A stretch of DNA of 64,000 nucleotides from Nocardia tengchongensis (GCF_018362975.1 NZ_CP074371.1:2542001-2606000), one strand, 5' to 3'. Counted from the stretch's first letter, positions 15,810-24,646 are shown. Numbers and translations: made by a program. Notes: generated from the letters alone by a model not told the origin.

Positions 15810-16333
15810 TCCTCGATCGTATTCGGGTGCGGGCGGGTCCGCGAAGAATCTGAACGCATGGCCGGAGCCTGGTCGTGTGTGAGTCCGGTGATTGTGGCCA
15901 ATCCACCGACGCCCAGAACGATGCTGCCCTCAACGGTGTGCACGATGTTTCCGAACGTGTCGACCGCCATCATGTGTACGACGTGGTCACCACCGGCGAA
16001 TCCCAGCGCGGCGATGAGTAGATAGAACGGGCCGCACACCCCGGTGTAGGCGAGAGCGCGGCTGCGCGTGGGTGCGAGAGCGAGTCCCGCCAGGCCCGTG
16101 ATCAGGTGAAACAGGGCGTGCCAGCCGTTGACGGTGACGGGGATGAATCCCAGGAACTGGATCGTGCACGAGTGCATGTCCCCACCGAATGCCATATCCG
16201 GATAGATCCCGAAGGCGATGACACCGTTGGCGGTGAACCATGCGCCGGCCAGGAAGACAGCGAATTGCAACGGCGTTTCGAAGATCGCATTGACATAGCG
16301 CAGGGCCAGATCGCGGAAAGCGGCGAAGTACAT
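15806..16333 (-). CDS. DUF4383 membrane protein
   Basis: Four-helix membrane protein of 175 residues matching the DUF4383 family. Conserved text includes VNGWHALFHLITGLAG, with the paired histidines typical of the family, and NIVHTVEGSIVLG. Function unknown. First gene of a two-gene unit with the mycothiol-dependent enzyme (4-bp overlap). Its promoter region holds the 54-bp inverted repeat at 16388-16441 shared with the divergent TetR gene, so the pair is very likely repressed by that regulator. Confidence 0.85.
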   Translation of the reverse strand: MYFAAFRDLALRYVNAIFETPLQFAVFLAGAWFTANGVIAFGIYPDMAFGGDMHSCTIQFLGFIPVTVNGWHALFHLITGLAGLALAPTRSRALAYTGVCGPFYLLIAALGFAGGDHVVHMMAVDTFGNIVHTVEGSIVLGVGGLATITGLTHDQAPAMRSDSSRTRPHPNTIEE

Positions 16334-16387
16334 GGCAGGAGGCTCCTCTGTGTCCGGGGCCAGGTGTTTCGAGCGCCCCCGCGGTTC

Positions 16388-16441
16388 TAAGCCGATCGTC
16401 CTAGAACGTGGAAGCGAGTATGTTCTAGGACGATCGACTTA
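16388..16441. promoter_or_regulatory. Large inverted repeat, double operator for TetR and DUF4383
   Basis: Arms TAAGCCGATCGTCCTAGAAC and GTTCTAGGACGATCGACTTA are 20 bp each with one mismatch and a 14-bp spacer; the inner 15 bp are perfect. The repeat fills the gap between divergent genes. Arm length and spacing suit two operator copies in opposite orientation covering both promoters. Confidence 0.75.
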
Positions 16442-16465
16442 GTCAAGGATGTGGAGAGGGCGCAC

Positions 16466-17029
16466 GTGACCCGGGAAACCCGCAAGCGGATGATCGAGCA
16501 AGCGGCGCTGTTGTTCCGAGGACGCGGCTACGGGGCTACGGGGATCCGGGAGATCGCCGCGGCGGCCGGTGCGCACCGCGGCGTGATGTATCACCATTTC
16601 CCGCGTGGCAAAACCGAAGTGGCCGAGGAAGTCCTGGCCGCCACCGACGCAACCATCGGCGCCTACATCGAATCCTGGTGCACCGCCCAGGAACCACTCT
16701 CCGCGATGCGGGCCATCATCGCCGGCGCCAAATCGATGATGGCAACCGGTGAACACCCGCCGGGCAGTCCCGTCGCCGCTGTGACCATCGGCGCCGGGCC
16801 GGAGGACGAAGCGCTACGTGAAGCTGCCGCCGCTGTCTACGGTCGCTGGCAACGCGCGTTTCGAGACTGCCTGCACCGCAATGGAACTCCTGATCCTGAA
16901 GCGGAAAACCTGGCGACTCTGCTCATCGCCGGGATCGAAGGCGCGTTGGTCCTGTGCCGCGCCGAAGGTAACAACGCGCCGCTCGACCGCCTCGGAGCCG
17001 CTCTCGAACCCCTCCTGCAAGAGCGCTGA
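16466..17029 (+). CDS. TetR/AcrR family regulator (LmrA/YxaF-like)
   Basis: Repressor of 187 residues. Helix-turn-helix: IEQAALLFRGRGYGATGIRE, then IAAAAGAHRGVMYHHFPRGKTE; the YHHFPRGK wording is typical of the YxaF/LmrA subgroup. The C-terminal domain has an SPVAAVTIGAGPED segment followed by an RAFRDCL helix. GTG 16466 behind GGAGAGGG is preferred over the GTG at 16451, which has no room for a ribosome site. Divergent from the DUF4383/mycothiol enzyme pair across the large inverted repeat, so it probably represses both itself and that pair; mycothiol-related detoxification of a small inducer is a reasonable guess. Confidence 0.88.
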   Translation: MTRETRKRMIEQAALLFRGRGYGATGIREIAAAAGAHRGVMYHHFPRGKTEVAEEVLAATDATIGAYIESWCTAQEPLSAMRAIIAGAKSMMATGEHPPGSPVAAVTIGAGPEDEALREAAAAVYGRWQRAFRDCLHRNGTPDPEAENLATLLIAGIEGALVLCRAEGNNAPLDRLGAALEPLLQER

Positions 17030-17106
17030 CCCTCCGCTTCCTCGAACCCGCCCAACTCGACGACCTCACCACCCAGCTACTGGACATGATCGACCGCGGA
17101 ATCTGA
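17027..17106 (+). pseudogene. 3' coding fragment resembling a TetR C-terminus
   Basis: Directly after the TetR stop, another frame reads LRFLEPAQLDDLTTQLLDMI followed by DRGI and a TGA at 17104, with the strong GC third-position bias of real coding sequence and no start codon. The text looks like a TetR C-terminal helix. It is either debris of a lost neighbouring regulator or an old C-terminus of the preceding gene displaced by an indel. Confidence 0.4.
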
Positions 17107-17132
17107 AGGCTGACCGCCGCCTTCGTGCGGGG

Positions 17133-17609
17133 TCAGGTCAGGGGCGCACCGCGCAGGTGTTCGATCTGGATCTTGCTGAGCTGCTGGGCCTTTCGCAGGT
17201 GGCGGATGATCGCCTCCAGTTCGGCGTCGGTGTGGTCGGCGAGCATGGCTTGCCAGCCTTCGCCGAGCTCGTCCCAGACCGCGGTGACGCGGGCGACGCG
17301 TTCGGGAACCGGGGTGACCAGGACGCGGCGGCGGTCGTGGGTGTCGGGGACGCGGGTGACGTAGCCGCCGCGCTCGAGGCGGTCGACCAGGCGGGTGGCC
17401 GAGCCGGTGGTCAATCCCGTCATGTCGGCGATCTGTTTCACGGTCAGCGGGTCGGGCTCGGCGGTCAACAGGCTCAGGCCCTGCAGATCTGTGGGGTGGA
17501 GGCCGAGTCGGTCGGCGATGGCCTGGTTGAACAGGGTGTACGCGGCCATGTAGCGGCGCGATTCGTTCGACAGTTCCTCGTACAGCGCGTGCCGGCGCTC
17601 CGATGTCAT
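17133..17609 (-). CDS. MarR family transcriptional regulator
   Basis: Winged-helix regulator of 158 residues. The core reads LTVKQIADMTGLTTGSATRL, then VDRLERGGYVTRVPDTHDRR, with the wing DHDRR-type loop near residue 95, flanked by dimerisation helices. Start ATG 17609 used; GTG 17618 is possible. Divergent from the NmrA-like reductase with a 102-bp gap holding two palindromes, so it probably represses that gene. MarR proteins respond to phenolic or oxidative ligands, which would suit an NAD(P)H-dependent reductase target. Confidence 0.88.
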   Translation of the reverse strand: MTSERRHALYEELSNESRRYMAAYTLFNQAIADRLGLHPTDLQGLSLLTAEPDPLTVKQIADMTGLTTGSATRLVDRLERGGYVTRVPDTHDRRRVLVTPVPERVARVTAVWDELGEGWQAMLADHTDAELEAIIRHLRKAQQLSKIQIEHLRGAPLT

Positions 17610-17628
17610 CCAGATCACACTCCCTAAT

Positions 17629-17684
17629 TAGCTGCGCGACGCAGCTATCTCCGTAGATTACTTCGTGACGCAGTTAATGCGCCA
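17629..17684. promoter_or_regulatory. Two MarR-type palindromes in divergent promoter
   Basis: TAGCTGCG CGA CGCAGCTA at 17629-17647 is a perfect 8-bp inverted repeat; TGACGCA GTTAA TGCGCCA at 17666-17684 is a second with one mismatch. Both share the CGCAG/CTGCG core, and a lone CGCAG follows at 17685-17689. They lie between the MarR and NmrA-like genes. Confidence 0.65.
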
Positions 17685-17711
17685 CGCAGCAGATTCTACT
17701 AGGAGGACTTC

Positions 17712-18593
17712 ATGCTCACGATCGCGGTTACCGGCGCCACCGGCGCCCAGGGCGGCGCCACCGCCCGTGCCCTGCTCACTCGCGGCCACCAGGTTCGCGC
17801 TCTCACCCGCTTCCCGGATTCCCCGGCCGCCGTCGCACTGCGCGAGCTCGGCGCGCAGGTCCACCACGCCGACTTCGACGACCGTGCATCCCTCGATGCC
17901 GCACTGGCCGGCGCGGATTCGCTGTTCGCGGTCACCACCCCGTTCGACACCGACACCACCGTCGAAACCCGCCACGGCAAGACCCTCGTCGACGCCGCGG
18001 CCGCCGCCGGCATCGGCCACATCGTCTTCACCTCCGTCGCGCACGCAGACCGCGACACCGGCGTCCCGCACTACGAGAGCAAGTTCGCCATCGAGCAGTA
18101 CCTGCTCGAATCCGGCGTGCCCGCCACGATCATCGGCCCCGCCGCGTTCATGGATAATTACGCCACCGGCTGGACCCTCGACAGCCTGCGTGCGGGCACC
18201 TTCGCCTGGCCCATGCCCTCCGACCAGCCGCTGACCCTCATCTGCGCCCAGGACATCGGCGCCTTCGCAGCCCTGGTCCTCGACCGCCGCGGCGAATTCC
18301 TCGGCCGTCGCATCGACATCGCCGCCGACGAGCTCACGCCCGCGCAGATCGCCGCTGAGCTCGCCGACGCTCTCGCCACTCCCGTTGCACACCAACGGGT
18401 TCCGCTCGAATTCGTCCGCAGCCGCTCCGCAGACCTGGCCGCGATGTTCGACTACTTCAGCACCCAGGGCCTCGACGTCGACGTCACCGGCCTACGCCGC
18501 GACCACCCCGACCTCGGCTGGTCCACCTTCGCCGACTGGGCCGCCCGCCAGGACTGGCCCGCCCTTCTCGCCGCCGCACCCACCGGCCACTGA
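17712..18593 (+). CDS. NmrA-like NAD(P)-binding protein
   Basis: Atypical short-chain reductase of the NmrA/NAD(P)H azoreductase type, 293 residues. The N-terminal dinucleotide motif is VTGATGAQGGATARAL, followed by RALTRFPDS (an Arg suited to NADPH) and FTSVAHADRDTGVPHYESKF, which contains the Tyr/Ser-Lys region. Likely a redox-sensing or quinone/isoflavone-type reductase. AGGAGG at 17700-17705 gives an excellent ribosome site. Divergent from a MarR repressor and followed by another MarR gene 48 bp on; the pair probably forms a stress-inducible unit. Confidence 0.88.
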   Translation: MLTIAVTGATGAQGGATARALLTRGHQVRALTRFPDSPAAVALRELGAQVHHADFDDRASLDAALAGADSLFAVTTPFDTDTTVETRHGKTLVDAAAAAGIGHIVFTSVAHADRDTGVPHYESKFAIEQYLLESGVPATIIGPAAFMDNYATGWTLDSLRAGTFAWPMPSDQPLTLICAQDIGAFAALVLDRRGEFLGRRIDIAADELTPAQIAAELADALATPVAHQRVPLEFVRSRSADLAAMFDYFSTQGLDVDVTGLRRDHPDLGWSTFADWAARQDWPALLAAAPTGH

Positions 18594-18641
18594 TCTGAAC
18601 GCTCCCACTCGCATCAATTCGCCCCCGCACCAAGGATTCCG

Positions 18642-19052
18642 TTGAAACCCATCGGCTACTGGCTCAACCGCGCCGACCACGCCTTCACCACCCACATGGA
18701 CACCATGCTCGCCGAGTTCGGGCTCACCCGGATCACCTGGCAGGTCCTCAACGTCGTCGCCGACACCCCCGAGGCCACCGACACCGACATTCACACCGTC
18801 CTGGCCGCCAACGCCGCCCGCGCCACCCTCGACGCCGTCATCGCCACCACCCTCACGGGCGACTGGACAACCCGTCCCGGACCCGGCCGCATTGCACTCA
18901 CCGACGACGGGCGTCGCCGCCTCGCAGTTGTCACTGACCGTGTCGCAGCCTTCCGTGCCCAGTCCATGCACGGCATCACTGAAGACGAATACCGCACAGC
19001 GGTTTCGGTCCTCGAACGCATGACGCTCAACGTTGAGACCACCGCGGTCTGA
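18642..19052 (+). CDS. MarR family transcriptional regulator
   Basis: Small winged-helix protein of 136 residues with RITWQVLNVVADTPEATDTD in the first helices, a recognition segment NAARATLDAVIATTLTGDW, and the wing GPGRIALTDDGRRRL. The recognition helix is unusual for MarR proteins, but the LTDDGRRRL wing is standard. TTG start with AAGGA 5 nt upstream; no better ATG or GTG in frame. It follows the NmrA-like gene after 48 bp and may be cotranscribed with it. Confidence 0.8.
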   Translation: MKPIGYWLNRADHAFTTHMDTMLAEFGLTRITWQVLNVVADTPEATDTDIHTVLAANAARATLDAVIATTLTGDWTTRPGPGRIALTDDGRRRLAVVTDRVAAFRAQSMHGITEDEYRTAVSVLERMTLNVETTAV

Positions 19053-19265
19053 CAATCAGCGACAGGTCGCCTGCCGGTCGGCAGCGCGGCGCGATCGGGC
19101 AACGGCGGTGGTATCCGGCGGGGGCGGCTATTCGGGGAAGTCGACCTTTCGCCCCGGCTTTTCGGTCCGGTCCATAACGTCCAAGCTCGGCTGCCCCACA
19201 TTCAACGACTCGCACCGTACTGCGGCGCCGCCCTCGCCGAACTGGAGAGCGCCTACCCCGCGTAG
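19053..19265 (+). pseudogene. Coding remnant in frame after the MarR stop
   Basis: The frame continues past the MarR stop and reads LFGPVHNVQARLPHIQRLAP then YCGAALAELESAYPA before TAG at 19263. The last 40 codons have strong GC at third positions and a natural C-terminal look, but there is no start codon. It may be the 3' end of a lost gene. The complementary strand holds an ORF starting MSNNTTGDLLRG (54 codons) that is less convincing. Confidence 0.35.
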
Positions 19266-19323
19266 TAGATCGCCGGTGGTGTTATTGCTCATGCCGATGA
19301 GCACGTGAGCGGCGCGGCCAGCC

Positions 19324-19415
19324 GCTGATCTGCCGATGAGTTGGTCGCTGATCTGCCGATGGCTCTGTCGCTGATCTGCCGGCATTTGTATCGCTGGTCT
19401 GCCGGACTGACTCGG
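19324..19415 (+). repeat. Four imperfect 23-bp tandem repeats
   Basis: Units start at 19324, 19347, 19370 and 19393. Each begins GCTG(A/G)TCTGCCG, 12 conserved bases, followed by 11 variable bases. They lie in the non-coding stretch 82-173 bp before the DUF255 gene. No function evident; could be a slippage-expanded element or repeated binding sites. Confidence 0.7.
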
Positions 19416-19496
19416 GTAGTGATTCATTTCGACGGGCGCTCGGATGGATCTGTGTGGGGCGTGTTGTGTGGTCATCGGGTGTGGAAGGCTGGGGAT

Positions 19497-21576
19497 ATGA
19501 ACCGATTGGGCAGCGCGACATCGCCTTATCTGCGTCAGCATGCCGGGAATCCCGTCGACTGGCGGGAATGGGATGCTGCGGCGCTGGCGGAGGCGGCGGA
19601 GAGAGATGTGCCGATTCTGCTGTCCATCGGGTATGCGAGCTGCCACTGGTGTCATGTGATGGCGCACGAATCGTTCGAGGATGCCGATACCGCGGCGTTG
19701 ATGAACGAGAACTTCGTATGCATCAAGGTGGATCGGGAGGAGCGGCCCGATCTGGACGCGGTGTACATGAACGCGACCGTCGCCATGACCGGGCAGGGCG
19801 GGTGGCCGATGACGTGCTTCCTGACCGCTGAGGGGGAGCCGTTCTATTGCGGGACGTATTACCCGAAGACGCCTCGGCACGGGATGCCGTCGTTCACGCA
19901 GGTGCTGACCGCGGTGGGGGAGACGTGGCGGAATCGGCGGGACGAAGTGGATGCGGCGGCGGGGCAGGTGGCGGAGGCGCTGCGGCAGCAGACCGCCGGG
20001 TTGCCGGACGCCGGGGTGGTGATCGGGGCGGAATTGCTTCAGCACGCCGTGTCGGCGGTGTTGAAGGATGTGGATGGACAGCACGGCGGGTTCGGGGGTG
20101 CGCCGAAGTTTCCGCCGTCGGCCATGTTGGAAGGGTTGCTGCGCCATTATGAGCTGACCGGCGATCTCGGTGTGCTGCAGGCTGTTTCGTTCACCTGTGA
20201 GTCGATGGCCCGGGGCGGGATCTATGACCAGCTGCGCGGTGGGTTCGCGCGGTACGCGGTGGACGCCGCCTGGGTGGTGCCGCACTTCGAGAAGATGCTC
20301 TACGACAATGCGCAGCTGGTGCGGGTGTACTCGCATCTGGCGCGGCGGGGACTCGATGCGCCGGGGGGTGAACGGGCCGGAGAATCGTTGGCGCTGAGGG
20401 TGACTCGCGAGACAGTGCAGTTCCTGCTGGCGGATCTGGGGACCGAGCAGGGGGCGTTCGCCTCCGCGCTGGACGCCGACACCCACCTCGAGCCGGACGG
20501 GCCGGGGGTGGAAGGGGCCACCTATGTGTGGGACGCCCGCCGAACTCAACGGCGTGCTCGGCGCACTCGACGGGGCTTGGGCCGCAGAGATATTCGGCGT
20601 CACCACCGCAGGGACATTCGAGCACGGGACCTCGGTGCTGACCCGGTACACCGATCCGCAGCCCGCCGATCACGAGCGGTTCGAGACGATTCGGGCCGCC
20701 ATGTCCGCGGCGCGGGAACGCCGGCCGCAGCCCGAGCGGGACGACAAGGTGGTGACCGCCTGGAACGGGATGGCCATCGTCGCGCTCGCGGAAGCCGGTG
20801 CCGCACACGGGCATCCGGAGTGGATCGCCGCGGCGGCACGGTGTGCGCGGTATCTGCTGGACATGCACGTCGTCGACGGCCGTGTCTGCCGCGCCTCGCT
20901 GGGCGGGACGCCCGGTGCGGCGGCGGGCGTGCTCGAGGACTACGCCTGGCTGGCGCTAGGACTGCTCGCCCTGCACCAGACCGCCGAAGGGGACTGGCTC
21001 GCCGCGGCGCAGCGCGTACTCGACACCGCCATCACACATTTCGCCGACGCGGACACCCCCGGCAGCTGGTTCGACACCGCCGACGACGCCGAGACACTGC
21101 TGACCCGGCCCCGCGACCCGCTGGACGGCGCAACCCCTTCGGGCACATCGGTTCTCGCCGAAGCGCTGCTCACCGCCGCCGCGCTCGGCGAACCGGATCC
21201 GGCGGCCCGCTACCGGCAGCTCGCGGACGACACCCTCGCCCGCGGCGCGGTCCTGCTGGCCCGCGCCCCCCGCTCGGCGGGCCACTGGCTCGCCGTCGCC
21301 GAGGCCGCCGTCCGCGGACCCATCCAGGTCGCGGTATCCGCGGGCCCGGACGGCGAATCCGGTTCGGCGGCAACACTGACCGCGGCCGCCCGCGCCGCCG
21401 CCCCAGGCGGCTCGGTGATCGTCTCCGGCCCGGCCGACTCCCAAGCCCTGCTGGCCGACCGCCCGCCAGTCCGCGACACCGCCGCCGCCTACATCTGCCG
21501 CGGCTCGGTCTGCGACCTCCCGGTCACCACGGTCGAAGACGTGCGCGCCGGCCTGCTTCCGCCGCAGTCGGCCTGA
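19497..21576 (+). pseudogene. DUF255/YyaL thioredoxin-domain protein, frameshifted
   Basis: Homologue of the YyaL/SSP411 family: an N-terminal thioredoxin-like DUF255 domain joined to an N-acylglucosamine-2-epimerase-like (alpha/alpha)6 barrel. The start MNRLGSATSPYLRQHAGNPV and the redox motif GYASCHWCHVMAHESFED are classic. Reading is continuous to YVW at 20531; then a surplus G in the GGG run 20530-20532 shifts the frame, and homology resumes at once as TPAELNGVLG and continues to 21576. Removing that one base gives a 692-residue protein of normal family length. Either a sequencing/assembly slip or a real loss of function. ATG 19497 has only a weak GGGGAT ribosome site. The 3' end overlaps the convergent membrane-protein gene by 53 bp. 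Confidence 0.85.
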
Positions 21577-22060
21577 CCTGCGGCGTCGCGGTCGATCCGG
21601 TCGTGGTTCCCGCCTGTACCGCGGCGGGAATCATGACCAGGACCGCGACGACGTGCACCGCGCGAAACAGCCCGAGTATCGCCGCCACCGGGGTCACGCC
21701 GGTGAACACCGCGCTCAGCCGGTCGGCCGCCAGCAACGCGCCCACGGGTTCCGCGACCAGCGACGCCAGCCCGACCGTGCCCAGCCCGACCACGAGAATC
21801 CCACGCGCCCACAGGCTTCCGAACAGCATGCGCGCCGCGAGCGCGAACACCGCCAGATAGATCCCGGCCCGGATCGTCAGCGCGACCGCGACTCCCGCAA
21901 CCGGCACCCCCGGATCCTCGAGCGCCTGCGCCGCCCGCAACAGCATCTCCGCCACCCCGGCGACGAGCGCGATCACGACCGCCCGATACGCGAGCACCGC
22001 CCGCTCCGGTCGCTCCCACCCCGCCGCCGACTTCCGCTCGAACGCACCGATCTCATCCAT
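21524..22060 (-). CDS. Conserved membrane protein
   Basis: Predicted four- to five-helix membrane protein, 178 residues. It begins MDEIGAFERKSAAGWERPER; hydrophobic helices follow around residues 25-45, 55-80, 85-105, 120-135 and a final AVHVVAVLVMIPAAV. No named family recognised; no catalytic motif. ATG 22060 is chosen over upstream starts because it begins the hydrophilic N-terminus directly before the first helix. The C-terminal 18 codons overlap the end of the convergent frameshifted DUF255 gene. Confidence 0.7.
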   Translation of the reverse strand: MDEIGAFERKSAAGWERPERAVLAYRAVVIALVAGVAEMLLRAAQALEDPGVPVAGVAVALTIRAGIYLAVFALAARMLFGSLWARGILVVGLGTVGLASLVAEPVGALLAADRLSAVFTGVTPVAAILGLFRAVHVVAVLVMIPAAVQAGTTTGSTATPQVRPTAAEAGRRARLRPW

Positions 22061-22278
22061 GCCCCCACTGTCGAGCCCCCGGCCTCGCACCGAATCACCC
22101 TCGGGTACGGGCTCGCGGCGGTTCCCCGGTACGACAGTGGGACATAGCCGTCGCGCATATTCCGTTGCCCGGGAGGTTCGGGCGGTCATACAGTCCGACC
22201 GTGTTCAGCTCATGTTCTTCACTGAAGTATTGCCAGGTCCCGTTCGGTTCGCAGACCGGCCTCGAGCGGGTTGGATGA

Positions 22279-23847
22279 TCAGCGCTCGGCGGGTTCCGGG
22301 GGTGGGGGTGCGGCCGGTTGGTGGGCGGCCGACGGGGCGGTGCCGTTGCGGCGGGGCGACGCGGGGGACTCGGACACCACGTCGGTCCAGCTCGGAGTGG
22401 GTTCCTTGCGGCCGCGGAGGTGGAGAGTGTCGTGCAGGGTCCACTGTTTGCGCTCGGCGTCGGAGGCGGCGTCTATGACGGACTGACTGGCGAGGATGCG
22501 GCGGGGAACCAGTTTCGCCTCGGTGGTGAGGCGGGCGGCCTCGTTGACGGCGTCACCGATGACGGTGAATTCGAGGCGGGTGTCGGTGCCGACATCACCG
22601 GCGAAGACACAGCCGCGCGCGATGCCGATGCCGACCTCGAGTTCGCCGAGCGCCGCCACCTCGTCGCGGATGCGGCGGGCGGCGACCAGGGCGGGGGTGG
22701 CGTTGTCGTCCAGCGCGATCGGCGCACCGAAAATGCACAGCGCCGCATCGCCTTCGAATTTGTTGACCAGGCCGTGGTTGTCCTCGGTGGCCGCCACCAC
22801 GATGGTCAGCAGCCGGTTCAGCTTGGCCACGAAATCGTGCGGGGCGAGTTCGGTGGCCATGGCGACCGAACCGGTCACGTCCACGAACAACGCGGTCGCC
22901 TCCCGCATGTCGCCGGTCAGGCTGGGGCTGCCGGACAGCGCGCGCTCGGCCACCTCCTCGCCGACGTGCCGGCCGAAGACGGTCCGCATGCGCTCGCGCT
23001 CATTGAGATTGGCGGCCAGCTCGTTCACCGAATGCTCGAGCCGCCCGATCTCGCTGGTGCTGTTGATGGTGACCCGCGCCTCCAGATCGCCGTGCGCGAT
23101 CCGGTCCAGCGCGTCACGCAACGTGTGCATGGGCGTGGCCACCGCGCGCGCCAGCGCCGCCGTCGCCACCACACCCGCCGACAGGCCGACGATGGCCAGA
23201 TAGATGCCGGTCCGGATGCGGTCGTCGGCGTCGGTCGACGGATCCGCGAGCACGGTGATCAGCATCAGCAGCGGCACCGCGCCCGCCACCGCGAAGGTGA
23301 CCACCACGCGCGCCAGCACGGTATTGCTCCAATGCGCGGTCTCGTCGAGCACCTCGGCGACCACCGGAATGGTCGGCCGGATCAGCCGGTCCACGATCAG
23401 ATAGGTGAGTGCCGCCGACTCCAGCCCGCCGAGGGTGAACATGGACAGCACCACGGGGAAGCTGCGGTCCTCGGTGGCGTGCGCGAAGATCGCGGCCGCC
23501 ACGATCACACCCGGCAGCCAGATGGCCAGCGCCCGGATGGTGATCGCGAGCGGCAGCCGCAGCAGTCGCCGCGCCTCGTGTTCGGTGGGCGGCCGATGCT
23601 GATCCAGCCAGCCGAAGTAGTGCCGCCGATCGCGCACCGCGAGCACGATGCCGGCGAGCGCGCCGATGGCCGGATAGATCGACACCCCGATGAAGGTCGA
23701 GATCCAATTCGAACCGAGCCGGCCCAGGAATCCGCTCAGGAACAGTTCGGTGGTGATCACCGCGAGGCCGCCGAGGTTGCACGCCATGACGACAGCAGAA
23801 AGACCCCCCGGCGCCCGCAGCGCCCACAGGATGAGTCTGCTGGTCAC
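22279..23847 (-). CDS. Class III adenylate/guanylate cyclase with HAMP domain
   Basis: Membrane-bound nucleotide cyclase, 522 residues, of the Rv1318c/Rv3645 type that makes cAMP. Six N-terminal transmembrane helices (about residues 12-245) lead into a HAMP domain (ALARAVATPMHTLRDALDRI, then AHGDLEARVT) and a C-terminal cyclase domain from about residue 300. Metal-binding Asp in ALFVDVTGSVAMA and second metal region in NKFEGDAALCIFGAP; the IGDAVNEAARLTTEAK stretch carries the transition-state Asn/Arg. A proline-rich tail of about 25 residues ends the protein. It probably senses the membrane or an envelope signal. Confidence 0.9.
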   Translation of the reverse strand: MTSRLILWALRAPGGLSAVVMACNLGGLAVITTELFLSGFLGRLGSNWISTFIGVSIYPAIGALAGIVLAVRDRRHYFGWLDQHRPPTEHEARRLLRLPLAITIRALAIWLPGVIVAAAIFAHATEDRSFPVVLSMFTLGGLESAALTYLIVDRLIRPTIPVVAEVLDETAHWSNTVLARVVVTFAVAGAVPLLMLITVLADPSTDADDRIRTGIYLAIVGLSAGVVATAALARAVATPMHTLRDALDRIAHGDLEARVTINSTSEIGRLEHSVNELAANLNERERMRTVFGRHVGEEVAERALSGSPSLTGDMREATALFVDVTGSVAMATELAPHDFVAKLNRLLTIVVAATEDNHGLVNKFEGDAALCIFGAPIALDDNATPALVAARRIRDEVAALGELEVGIGIARGCVFAGDVGTDTRLEFTVIGDAVNEAARLTTEAKLVPRRILASQSVIDAASDAERKQWTLHDTLHLRGRKEPTPSWTDVVSESPASPRRNGTAPSAAHQPAAPPPPEPAER

Positions 23848-23904
23848 GTCGCAGACTTTAGAGACCTTTCGGGGGAGATTGCACGTTTGTGGGCAATTAC
23901 TCCG

Positions 23905-24609
23905 TCAGCTCAGCACGACCAGCCAGACCGCGATGTAGTGGCACAGCGCGGCGACGACCGTTGCGGCGTGGAAGAACTCGTGGTGCCCGAAGACCTCCGG
24001 CCACGGATCCGGCCAGCGCGACGCGTACAGAATCCCGCCCACGCTGTAGGCGATCCCACCCGCGAGCAGCAGAATCACCGGCGTCCAGCCCACATTCGCG
24101 ATGAGCGTCCCGGCCACCGGGACGATGGCCCACCCCAGCAGCAGATACAGCGGCACCCCGACCCAGCGAGGTGCGGTGGGCCACAGCATCTTCAACGCCA
24201 CCCCCGCCAGCGCACCCGCCCACACGATGGCCAGCAGCACGTTTCCCGCGGCGCCGCGTACCCCCAGCAGCGCGAACGGCGTGTAACTGCCCGCGATGAA
24301 AAGGAAGATCATCGAATGGTCGGCCCGCTTCATCCACATGCGGGCGCGGTCGGTCTTCCAGTTCACCCGGTGATAGGTGGCGCTGATCCCGAACACCCCG
24401 CACACGGTGATCCCGTAGACCAGCGTCGACCAGGCGGCTTTCGCCGACACCGTGCTCGCGACCGACACCAGCACGATCACCGCGATGGCGGCGACGCCGA
24501 CGGCCCAGGCGTGGATCCAGCCGCGCAGGCGGGGCTTGATGAGCGTCAGTTCGTCGCGAACGGTTTCGATGAGACCCCCGGGTTCGACGGGCTGCACTGC
24601 CTCGGCCAT
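23905..24609 (-). CDS. trhA: Hemolysin III / PAQR family membrane protein
   Basis: Seven-helix PAQR-type membrane protein, 234 residues, orthologous in position to M. tuberculosis Rv1085c. Diagnostic motifs: [29 protein letters not shown], and the C-terminal [18 protein letters not shown] whose histidines form the predicted zinc site. TrhA in E. coli is tied to membrane energetics and unsaturated fatty-acid balance; the cytolytic label is historical. A 22-bp perfect palindrome lies 15 bp upstream of the start, so expression is probably repressed by a TetR-type regulator. Divergent from the prenyl synthase gene, as in mycobacteria. Confidence 0.9.
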   Translation of the reverse strand: MAEAVQPVEPGGLIETVRDELTLIKPRLRGWIHAWAVGVAAIAVIVLVSVASTVSAKAAWSTLVYGITVCGVFGISATYHRVNWKTDRARMWMKRADHSMIFLFIAGSYTPFALLGVRGAAGNVLLAIVWAGALAGVALKMLWPTAPRWVGVPLYLLLGWAIVPVAGTLIANVGWTPVILLLAGGIAYSVGGILYASRWPDPWPEVFGHHEFFHAATVVAALCHYIAVWLVVLS

Positions 24610-24624
24610 TAGTTTCCTCCTCGG

Positions 24625-24646
24625 TAACCTACGGTACCGTAGGTTA
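24625..24646. promoter_or_regulatory. 22-bp perfect palindrome upstream of trhA
   Basis: TAACCTACGGT followed directly by its exact reverse complement ACCGTAGGTTA. It lies 15 bp before the trhA start and about 106 bp before the divergent prenyl synthase. Perfect symmetry of this length is typical of a TetR-family operator. No cognate regulator is in the window. Confidence 0.75.

Noticed and set aside
19128..20651. 507-codon open frame on the minus strand
   Set aside because: Antisense to the DUF255 gene; Pro/Arg/His-rich composition typical of a shadow frame in high-GC DNA and no family match.
22318..24612. 764-codon open frame on the plus strand
   Set aside because: Antisense of the cyclase and trhA genes; low-complexity His/Gln/Arg text.
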